This document shows positions 21,353 through 28,382 of a DNA stretch of 28,382 nucleotides, one piece after another. Below the pieces are notes generated by a model, which had not been told where the DNA came from, made no database searches, and was given only the letters and a program-made list of their open reading frames with translations. Origin of the DNA: DASYXT01 sp035934555 (GTDB lineage: Bacteria; Verrucomicrobiota; Verrucomicrobiia; Limisphaerales; UBA8199); contig DASYXT010000134.1 of NCBI GenBank assembly GCA_035934555.1, positions 1 through 28,382 on the forward strand. The letters are read 5' to 3'. Position 1 is the first letter of the stretch; each line of letters starts with the position of its first letter. The position numbers and the translations under genes are program-made.

Positions 21353-24300
21353 GTGAAAGATCAACCACGCAAGAATACGGGTCGCCTTGGGTTTGCCGGC
21401 GTGAGCGCATGGATGCTGGCGGGAATAGTGCTGGCAGCACCCTGGCGGGCATCGGCGGTTTCACGGCAAACGGTTTCCACGCCGGTGTTGGCCGTTACGG
21501 AGCGTCTGGCGCCAGTGCAGGCCATGGCCGCGACAGCGCGGCTGAACCTGGCCATCGGCATTCCGCTACGGGACGAAGCGGGCCTGAAGCAGACGTTGCA
21601 GAGTCTATACGACCCCAGCAGTCCGCAGTATCATCACTGGTTTAAGCCCGAGGAATTGGCGGCCAAGTATTGCGCAACCCCGCAGGATTATCAGGCGGTT
21701 TTGGATTGGGCGAAGTCCAAAAACCTGACCGTGACGGCGACGCATCCCAACCGCATTTGCGTCGAGGTGGAAGGCTCGGTGGCGGATATCGACAAGGCCT
21801 TCAATATCACGCTGCAGGTTTACAACCACCCCACCGAAGCCCGCACCTTTTTCGCGCCGAACACCGCCCCCACGGTGGATTCGCCGGTCCCGATTCTGAC
21901 GATTGACGGCTTGGACAACTACTATCAGGTGAAACCCAATTCGCGTCTGAAGTATGCCGCACCGACCAGCGGCGGTCCACAGGCAGGCGGGAACACGCCG
22001 CAGGACGGCGGGAGCACTCCCAGCGGCACCGGCTCGGCCCCCGGCGGCGCCTATGCGACCTGCGATTTCCGCTCTGCTTATGTGCCCGGCACAACCTTGC
22101 GAGGCTACGGCCAGAACGTCGGCCTGCTGCAGTACGACGATTTTTACAACGTGGACATCGCCAACTACGAGACCCAATTCTCGTTGCAATCTCTGTCACC
22201 CATTCGGGTCGTGGTCAATGGGCCAATGCCCGCCCCGGGTTCAGGCGATGGCGAGGTCTCGCTGGACATTGAGATGGTGCTTTCGATGGCGCCGTCGGTA
22301 GCAAATATTTATGTGTATGAGGCGCCGAACGTCACCGCTAACTGGGTGCCCTTGTTGAGCAGGATCCAGACTGATAATCTGTGCCAGCAGGTCAGTTGTT
22401 CCTGGAGCGGCGGGGGTGTCAACGCCTCCGGCGAAAATGTCTTCTTGCTGATGGCCGGGCAGGGCATGTCATTTTTCAATGCCACCGGCGACCAGGACGC
22501 GTTCCTCGGCTCGATCTCCTTCCCTTCCATGAGCCCCAACATAACCGAGTGCGGTGGCACGACCCTGACCACCAGCGGGCCTTGCGGCAGCTACGTCTCA
22601 GAGACTGTTTGGAATTGGAACAATGGGACAGGCAGCAGCGGCGGGTGGACCAACAGCTACGGCATCCCCTGGTGGCAACAGGGCATCGACATGACGCTGA
22701 ATCTCGGGTCAACGACCTACCGCAACGTGCCGGACGTCGCATTGACGGGCGATAACTGTTATGTCCGGTACAACAACGGGGCCGCGGGTGTGTTTGGCGG
22801 GACAAGCTGTGCCGCGCCTTTGTGGGCAGGGTTTATGGCGCTGGTCAATGAACAGGCGGCGCAGAGTTTTCGGGCCGGCCAGGGCTTCTTAAACCCGGCA
22901 CTTTACGCTGTGGCTAAAAGCCCTACTTACACGGTCAATTTTCACGACATCACGACCGGAAATAATCAAAAATCAGGCAGCGGCGCGTTGTACTCGGCCC
23001 AAGTGGGTTATGATCTGTGCACAGGGTGGGGCACGCCCGCCGGCCAAGCCTTGATTGACTACCTGGCGGGAACGCCTCCCGGGGTGCCCAACGGCGGGTT
23101 TGAAACCGGCGACTTCTCCCAATGGCAGACAGCCGGCAATATGGCTGACACGTTTGCTTCTACCGGCCTTCCGCACTCCGGCAACTACAGCGCCGCGCTC
23201 GGGCCAATCGGCTCACTGGGTTATATTGACCAGGAACTCCCGACGGTCCCTGGGCAGGTCTATTTGCTCTCCTTCTGGCTCTACAACACTGCCGGAACGA
23301 CTCCCGCCAACGAATTCAGCGTGTATTGCAATGGCACTTTGCTGGATTTGGTCAATGCGTCCTCGTTCGGCTGGACGCTTTACCAGTATGTGGTTCCGGC
23401 AAATTATTTTGTCACTTACTTGCAGTTCGGGTTCCGCAATGACCCGGGCTACTATTACCTGGATGACGTAAATTTCACGCCGTTGCCAGGCGCGGTTAAT
23501 CTAACCCCGGGCTTACCGGTCAACGGCGGGTTTGAGACAGGCAACACGGCCAATTGGGGAGTGAGTGGGTCTTTCATTTCCGTGTTCGGTAACATCCCCC
23601 CCTTCCAGGTACACTCGGGCAACAACTCGCTTGGCATGGGAACTGTCGGGGCCGACGGCACGCTGACCCAAGTGGTGCCGACCGTGCCCGGGCAGAATTA
23701 CCAACTCCACTTCTGGCTGGCACATCCGTACTCCGCCACACCCTCCAATGATTTCCACGTGATTTGGAACGGCACCTCGCTCGCGGATCTCACTAACCTC
23801 TCCCAGTTCAACTATGAGTCCTGGATTTATAACGTCACCGCGACGGGCGCCGTCAGCACACTACAATTTGCCGCGCGCAACGACCCGGATTTTTTGTTCC
23901 TGGACGATATTACCCTGACACCGCTGGCTAATGCGTTACTGGGCCAGGTCGCCTACGTGCGGTCAGCCGTCGGCGAGCCGTGGGGCGCTAACGACAATCG
24001 CACCGCTCTCGATACAGTGTTCGGCTCAGGCAACTGGAACGATACGCGCTTCGAGACGGTGGACCCTTCGGTGCTGTTCAGTCCCGCTGTCCATTTTGTT
24101 TTTATGGACGGCAGTGACTCCGGCGCCAACGCGCTCAATACCTTTCTTACTGCCAACCGTGCCCTGATACAAAGTTGGGTCAGCAACGGCGGCAGTCTGT
24201 TCCTCAACGCCGCGCCGAACCAGGGCGGCAACATCAATTTCGGTTTTGGCGTGACTCTCAACTATAATGGGGGCACATCGCTCAATCGGGTCGCCTCGGC

Positions 24301-26119
24301 GCACAATCCTGAGCATCCGGTAGTGAACGGTCCGTTCCTGCCGGTGGGCACGTCGTGGTCCGGCAATGCCTTCGCGCACGCGTTTCTTACCGGCAGCGGG
24401 TTCACCAGCGTGTTGGATGGCACCAACGGCTCGGTACTGGCGGAAATGAACATTGGCAGAGGTCATGCCTTATTCGGCGGACTGACCATTCCAACCTTTC
24501 ATTTGCCGGAGCCGCAGGGGGTCAATTTGCTGGCCAATATTCTGGCTTACGGCAACACCACGCCGCAGGGCACCTTCGAGGACCTTCCTGAACCAGGTAG
24601 TAGTGGATTACCGGTGCCCAATGGGTACCTCGGAGTGAACTGGAACAATTTCTATTATGTGGATTCCACATCCTTAGGCGCCAGCGGGTATGCGCCTGGA
24701 GCCGTATCGCCCAACAATTGCGGGTACAATAACTTCGGCAACCCGGCCAGCATCACCAGCGGTTCACCCTTCAACTTCATCTCCGCGTGGGTCACCGCGG
24801 CGTGGAACGACAACTTGGCTCTCGAGGTCAAAGGCCTGCGCAACGGCGTTCTGGTCTATGATCAGAGTTATACGCTCAGCGCGACCACCCCGGCGCTGCT
24901 CACTTTCAACCTACTTAATGTGACGGAAGTCGATTTGATCTCCAGCGGGGGCACACCGCATGGGGGCGGCTATGTCGGCAGCGGGACCCAGTTCGCCATT
25001 GATGACCTGGTGCTGACGACCGCGGCCGCCTCACCGGCTGCCGGGGTTGATCACTTCGACTTCAGTGCAGTGCCGGCGGCGCAATGCCTTAATGCTGCAT
25101 TCCCGGTCACTGTAACCGCGCTCGATCCCTCGGGCGCTGCCGTGGCCGCCTTCGGCAGCCCGGTCACTCTGAGCGGTTATGCCGGCACCGGCAGTCTGGT
25201 CGAAGGTTTTGAATCCGGCACGTGGCCTGCCGCGCCCTGGGTCATCACGGTTCCAGGCACGCCGGGAGCCATCGGTACCGCCTTCGCCCACGACGGCACT
25301 TACGGCCTGCAAGACCCGGAGTGGGATTACCGAACTGACGTGTCCATCGGCAACGGTGGGGACGTGCTGTCCTGGTGGGTGCGCCCCAGCAACACCGGCG
25401 CCGGGGGCGGTCGCGCCTACCTTGGCTTTGGAGCTACCGCTGCTGGCGCGTGGTCGGCCGTGGTCGCCGCTAACGCAAACAGCTTTATCATTCAGCAGAA
25501 TGCGGGTTACAGCTACCAGGACATGGTATCGGCGCCGCAGGCCTATGTGGCCGGCAAATGGTACAAGGTCGCGGTGTACTTCGATTCGCCCACAGTTGTT
25601 ACTGCCGTTCTGTTCGATTCCGATGGCGAGACGGTCCTGAACAAACTGACCTTGAACGGAGTAACGGGTCTGCCGGGGGGCGTGGCGATGCGCTCGTTCG
25701 CCGGCTTTTCGCTTGATACGATCCGCGGCGGCCCGCTTACGCCGGTGTTCATGACGCCCAACCTCGCTTCGTTCAGCGGCGGCACCTGGTCAGGAAACGT
25801 TACCGTTCTCCAACCGGAAGCCGAAATGGTCCTCTTCGCCAATGACGGTTTCTCCGGCGCAGCCGGCGTCAGCAATCCCTTCCATGTGGACTTTGATCCA
25901 CCGACACTGGGCCCGGTGACGCGCATTCCCGGCGGCATATCGCTCAGTTGGAGCACTTGTCCAGGCGGCGTTTACCAGGTGGAGTACACAACCAGCCTGA
26001 ATCTGCCTATCACCTGGAACAACCTGGGCGGCCCCATCACTGCCGGAGGCACCTCGTTGAGCTTCAGTGACACGTTCTCCGGGCCCATGCGGTTCTACAA
26101 GATCGTCATGTTGCCGTAG
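21353..26119 (+). CDS. Large secreted S53 (sedolisin/kumamolisin) protease with multiple C-terminal domains
   Basis: Start GTG 21353 is preferred: AGGA lies 8 bases upstream and residues 1-35 then form a signal peptide (KDQPRKNTGR, then a hydrophobic stretch to APWRASA). The frame is open from ATG 21233. The product is 1588 residues. Residues of about 50-190 are the pro-domain (LKQTLQSLYDPSSPQYHHWF). The S53 domain spans about 236-572 with Glu301 and Asp305 (GEVSLDIE), oxyanion Asp380 (ATGDQDA), Ser485 (GGTSCAAP) and the calcium-site ending GYDLCTGWGTP. Then come two related jelly-roll-like repeats (NGGFETGDFSQW..., NGGFETGNTANW...), a glutamine-amidotransferase-like region (about 861-1067), a further beta domain, and an Ig-like domain split by a LamG-like insertion. 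It ends with the VEYTTSLNLPITWNNL module. S53 enzymes are acid-active endopeptidases; this one probably digests protein outside the cell. Confidence 0.85.
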   Translation: MKDQPRKNTGRLGFAGVSAWMLAGIVLAAPWRASAVSRQTVSTPVLAVTERLAPVQAMAATARLNLAIGIPLRDEAGLKQTLQSLYDPSSPQYHHWFKPEELAAKYCATPQDYQAVLDWAKSKNLTVTATHPNRICVEVEGSVADIDKAFNITLQVYNHPTEARTFFAPNTAPTVDSPVPILTIDGLDNYYQVKPNSRLKYAAPTSGGPQAGGNTPQDGGSTPSGTGSAPGGAYATCDFRSAYVPGTTLRGYGQNVGLLQYDDFYNVDIANYETQFSLQSLSPIRVVVNGPMPAPGSGDGEVSLDIEMVLSMAPSVANIYVYEAPNVTANWVPLLSRIQTDNLCQQVSCSWSGGGVNASGENVFLLMAGQGMSFFNATGDQDAFLGSISFPSMSPNITECGGTTLTTSGPCGSYVSETVWNWNNGTGSSGGWTNSYGIPWWQQGIDMTLNLGSTTYRNVPDVALTGDNCYVRYNNGAAGVFGGTSCAAPLWAGFMALVNEQAAQSFRAGQGFLNPALYAVAKSPTYTVNFHDITTGNNQKSGSGALYSAQVGYDLCTGWGTPAGQALIDYLAGTPPGVPNGGFETGDFSQWQTAGNMADTFASTGLPHSGNYSAALGPIGSLGYIDQELPTVPGQVYLLSFWLYNTAGTTPANEFSVYCNGTLLDLVNASSFGWTLYQYVVPANYFVTYLQFGFRNDPGYYYLDDVNFTPLPGAVNLTPGLPVNGGFETGNTANWGVSGSFISVFGNIPPFQVHSGNNSLGMGTVGADGTLTQVVPTVPGQNYQLHFWLAHPYSATPSNDFHVIWNGTSLADLTNLSQFNYESWIYNVTATGAVSTLQFAARNDPDFLFLDDITLTPLANALLGQVAYVRSAVGEPWGANDNRTALDTVFGSGNWNDTRFETVDPSVLFSPAVHFVFMDGSDSGANALNTFLTANRALIQSWVSNGGSLFLNAAPNQGGNINFGFGVTLNYNGGTSLNRVASAHNPEHPVVNGPFLPVGTSWSGNAFAHAFLTGSGFTSVLDGTNGSVLAEMNIGRGHALFGGLTIPTFHLPEPQGVNLLANILAYGNTTPQGTFEDLPEPGSSGLPVPNGYLGVNWNNFYYVDSTSLGASGYAPGAVSPNNCGYNNFGNPASITSGSPFNFISAWVTAAWNDNLALEVKGLRNGVLVYDQSYTLSATTPALLTFNLLNVTEVDLISSGGTPHGGGYVGSGTQFAIDDLVLTTAAASPAAGVDHFDFSAVPAAQCLNAAFPVTVTALDPSGAAVAAFGSPVTLSGYAGTGSLVEGFESGTWPAAPWVITVPGTPGAIGTAFAHDGTYGLQDPEWDYRTDVSIGNGGDVLSWWVRPSNTGAGGGRAYLGFGATAAGAWSAVVAANANSFIIQQNAGYSYQDMVSAPQAYVAGKWYKVAVYFDSPTVVTAVLFDSDGETVLNKLTLNGVTGLPGGVAMRSFAGFSLDTIRGGPLTPVFMTPNLASFSGGTWSGNVTVLQPEAEMVLFANDGFSGAAGVSNPFHVDFDPPTLGPVTRIPGGISLSWSTCPGGVYQVEYTTSLNLPITWNNLGGPITAGGTSLSFSDTFSGPMRFYKIVMLP

Positions 26120-26165
26120 GCTGCCCCTCGGGCAGAATCCGCTGTTGGTAGAACGTCTCAAATTC

Positions 26166-26195
26166 AACCCGGCCCGCAAGGGCCGGGTTTTTTTT
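26166..26195 (+). terminator. Intrinsic terminator of the S53 protease gene
   Basis: AACCCGGCCC (26166-26175), loop GCAA, GGGCCGGGTT (26180-26189), with T-run to 26195. A 10-bp perfect stem 46 bp after the stop codon. Confidence 0.93.
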
Positions 26196-26216
26196 GTACA
26201 GGCCGTCAGTCTGGTG

Positions 26217-26402
26217 AAACCCCGTAGGGGTGCCCTGTTTATAGTACGGGCCGCCTCCTCGCCATTCTTGTTTTTTGTTTTTCGGTGGCACGGACCTGGC
26301 TCCTGAGTCCACCTGTGCCTTGCGTCCGCGCCACCGAAGAACAAAAAAACAATCGGTGGATGTGGCAAACGGTCTGCAAACAGGTCACCCTTACGGGGTT
26401 TT
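26217..26402. repeat. 186-bp nested inverted-repeat element (MITE-like)
   Basis: The outer arms are 26217-26240 (AAACCCCGTAGGGGTGCCC then TGTTT) and 26378-26402, whose reverse complement matches at 22 of 24 positions. The inner arms are 26268-26289 and 26330-26352 (TTG, T-run, TTCGGTGGC against GCCACCGAA, A-run, CAA), with one mismatch and one indel. The central 40 bases are GC-rich and partly self-complementary. There is no ORF inside. It sits between a terminator and recN, so it is probably a non-coding mobile or structural element. Confidence 0.75.
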
Positions 26403-26464
26403 GAACATTTCGCCTCGCCTGCTTCGCCCGACTTGGCACAATCCAACTGTTCGAGCGATGTCAC

Positions 26465-28159
26465 ATGCTGAGCCTTTTGCGGATAAAAAACCTGGCGTTG
26501 GTGAATGACCTGACCCTGGAACTGGAACCCGGGTTCAATGTAATCACCGGCGAGACCGGCGCCGGCAAATCAATCCTGATTGGCGGGTTGGGCCTGGTGT
26601 TGGGCGAGCGGGCCGAGCGCGCGCTGCTGCGCAGCGGCGCCGAAACGTGTTCGGTCGAAGCCGTTTTCGACGTCGGCCGCCTCAAAACGCGAATCTCCGC
26701 TCTGCTGGAAACCAACGGGCTGGAGCCGTGCGAAGGCCGGCAATTGGTCCTCAAGCGCTCCTTCTCCAGTTCGGGCGCCAACCGTCAGTTCATCAACGGC
26801 TCGCCGACCACGCTCGCGGTTTTAGCTGAATTGGGTGAGTGGCTGGTCGATATTCACGGCCCACACGAACACCAATCGTTGCTGCACCCGGCCCGGCAAC
26901 TGGCCATCCTGGATGCCTTCGGCAAGCTCGAAACCGAACGCGATGGGTTCGCGGCATTGGTGCGGCGCCGAGCCGAGCTTTTGGCTGAATTGGCCGGTTT
27001 GGCGCTCGACCCCCAGACCTATCAACAGCAGTTGGACCTGGTACGGTTCCAAGTCAAAGAGATTACCGCTGCGGCGATCCAGTTACCCGCCGACGAACAG
27101 CTCGAACCGGAGTACCGCCGCGCCGGCAATGCCGCCAAACTGCTCCAGCTCAGCCACAGCGCGCTGGACTTGCTTTCCGAGCAGGACACCTCCTTGCTAA
27201 CGCAGGCCGGCCTGCTCGGGCGCACGCTGCAGGAGTTGCAGCGCGTGGATTCCGGCGCTGCCGCGCTGCTCGAATTGCACGCCCAGGGCCTCGCGAGCCT
27301 CCGAGAGTTGCACGATGCCGTCGTCCGCTACGCCGAACGTGTCGAGTTGGACCCCGCACGGCTGCTCGAACTGGAGGAGCGGTTGAACCTGCTCCAGGGC
27401 TTGAAGCGCAAGTACGGCGCGACCCTCGAAAAAGTCATGGCCTTTGGCGTGGAGGCGGCGCAAAAATTGGAAAGCCTCGAACAGCGGCAGATCCAAATCG
27501 CCCGGCTCGATGGCGCCGCACGCACCCTTGAGACCGAGCTCTGGCGCGCCGGCCATGCCCTCACCGAGCATCGCCGCAAGCTTATCCCGCCATTAGCCAG
27601 GTCTGTTCGCGAGCAGCTATCGGCGCTGGGCTTCCAGCAAAGCCAGTTCGATGTCCGCTTAACGAGTGCCGAACCCGAAGCCGGTGACGATGCCGGACTT
27701 CGCATGACATCTCTAGGGCTGGACACGGTCGAGTTCCTGTTCGCGCCCAACCCCGGCGAACCGCCCCGGCCGTTGCGCGCCATCGCATCTTCCGGCGAGC
27801 TGGCGCGCGTGATGTTGGCGCTGAAAACGGTGTTGGCGACGGCAGACCAGGTCCCGGTGCTGGTGTTCGATGAGGTGGATGCCAACGTCGGTGGCGAAAC
27901 CGGGCGCGTCGTGGCCGAGAAGATGCAGCAGCTCGCCCGCGCCCGGCAAGTCCTGTGCGTGACGCATCTGCCCCAGGTCGCCGCTCCTGCCGACGTTCAT
28001 TTCGTGGCGACCAAACAGGTCGAAGCTGGCCGCAGTATTTCCACGATCACGCGGCTGAACAAGAGCGGCCGGATCACTGAATTGACACGCATGCTCGGCG
28101 GACAAACGGCCGCTGCTCGCAAACATGCCGAGGCGCTATTCGATAGTGCCAATTCATGA
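26465..28159 (+). CDS. recN: DNA repair protein RecN
   Basis: An SMC-like ATPase that acts in recombinational repair of double-strand breaks. The 564-residue length is normal. The N-terminus has LLRIKNLALVNDLTLELEPGFNVITGETGAGKS with Walker A at residues 29-36, followed by GLVLGERAERALLRSG and VDIHGPHEHQSLLHPARQLAILDAF. Residues of about 150-390 form the long coiled-coil region. The C-terminal half-site has SSGELARVMLALK (signature motif), VLVFDEVDANVGGETG (Walker B) and VLCVTHLPQVAAPADVHF. The start at ATG 26465 reads MLSLLRIKNL, the usual RecN beginning. No LexA-type operator was recognised upstream, where the 186-bp inverted-repeat element lies. Confidence 0.96.
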   Translation: MLSLLRIKNLALVNDLTLELEPGFNVITGETGAGKSILIGGLGLVLGERAERALLRSGAETCSVEAVFDVGRLKTRISALLETNGLEPCEGRQLVLKRSFSSSGANRQFINGSPTTLAVLAELGEWLVDIHGPHEHQSLLHPARQLAILDAFGKLETERDGFAALVRRRAELLAELAGLALDPQTYQQQLDLVRFQVKEITAAAIQLPADEQLEPEYRRAGNAAKLLQLSHSALDLLSEQDTSLLTQAGLLGRTLQELQRVDSGAAALLELHAQGLASLRELHDAVVRYAERVELDPARLLELEERLNLLQGLKRKYGATLEKVMAFGVEAAQKLESLEQRQIQIARLDGAARTLETELWRAGHALTEHRRKLIPPLARSVREQLSALGFQQSQFDVRLTSAEPEAGDDAGLRMTSLGLDTVEFLFAPNPGEPPRPLRAIASSGELARVMLALKTVLATADQVPVLVFDEVDANVGGETGRVVAEKMQQLARARQVLCVTHLPQVAAPADVHFVATKQVEAGRSISTITRLNKSGRITELTRMLGGQTAAARKHAEALFDSANS

Positions 28160-28225
28160 AGGCTGGGGGCGGGAACCTCACCACGGAATTGTTGACCTCT
28201 GGCCCTCTGCCCTCTGCCCTCCGCA
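28160..28225. other. Intergenic, CTCTGCCCTCTGCC simple repeat
   Basis: GC-rich spacer after recN containing CCCTCTGCCCTCTGCCCTCC, directly before the second 101-bp repeat. No gene and no clear terminator are seen. Confidence 0.5.
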
Positions 28226-28326
28226 GTGTGGCGCGGGGGGAAAGTTAGCATGTGCGCCTCTCGTGCCGCGCTTAGTCCTTGGTAATAGCACGTTCAGGGG
28301 TAATCGACGCGCGGCACCCGGCGCAC
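28226..28326 (-). repeat. 101-bp structured interspersed repeat, copy 2 (inverted)
   Basis: The reverse complement of 4537-4637 with a single difference, located in the C/T-rich tail. The stem arms (GTGCGCC/GGCGCAC and TGCCGCGC/GCGCGGCA) and the loop of about 37 bases are unchanged. Flanking bases differ on both sides beyond 101 bp, which defines the element's limits. It is followed by AATCCTAATCCCAATCCTAATC simple sequence to the window end. Confidence 0.85.
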
Positions 28327-28382
28327 CTGGCAATCTAACCTCAATCCTAATCCCAATCCTAATCTCTCCGTGATCCTGTGCT

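Overview
The window looks like a chromosomal segment of a Verrucomicrobiota bacterium, probably of the Pedosphaera/Limisphaera kind. That placement is an inference. It rests on a prepilin-like H-X9-DG protein, large secreted proteins ending in a 'YxVE.ST.L..W' module, weak or absent Shine-Dalgarno sequences, a SWIB protein, fairly high GC, and many small palindromic repeats between genes. I saw no rRNA, tRNA or CRISPR array.

Layout. 1-2074: the 3' end of an RHS gene, a small membrane protein, and a frameshifted relic of a second RHS copy. 2136-4197 (minus): two unrecognised genes, one carrying an in-frame palindromic repeat. 4198-4850: non-coding DNA with simple repeats and one copy of a 101-bp structured repeat. 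4851-6614: a secreted arylsulfotransferase-like enzyme. 6756-9359: homoserine dehydrogenase and aspartate kinase, 3 bp apart. 9397-10808 (minus): a small membrane protein and a prepilin-like protein. 10933-12780: leuA behind what looks like a complete leucine attenuator (promoter, Leu-rich leader peptide, antiterminator, terminator). 12906-13187: a SWIB protein. 13196-17922 (minus): an ArsR-methyltransferase fusion, a Kup K+ transporter, an alpha/beta hydrolase and a rhomboid protease. 18291-21056: metK and ahcY. 21353-26119: a very large secreted S53 (sedolisin) protease. 26166-26402: a terminator and a nested inverted-repeat element. 26465-28159: recN. 28226-28326: the second copy of the 101-bp repeat, in opposite orientation.

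How the genes work together. hom-lysC and leuA are amino-acid biosynthesis. metK-ahcY is the S-adenosylmethionine supply and S-adenosylhomocysteine disposal pair. The divergent ArsR-methyltransferase gene resembles SahR-type regulators of that cycle, and similar TATCA/TGATA inverted repeats lie just upstream of both metK and ahcY. The strongest regulatory observation is the leuA leader. A GTG-started 22-residue peptide has 8 leucines in two runs, and its last codons can pair with the 5' arm of an intrinsic terminator, giving mutually exclusive antiterminator and terminator structures.

Repeats are the other theme: an inverted pair of near-identical 101-bp hairpin elements about 23.7 kb apart, a 186-bp nested inverted repeat before recN, paired palindromes in the sahR-metK gap, and compound hairpins in and beside the unknown minus-strand genes.
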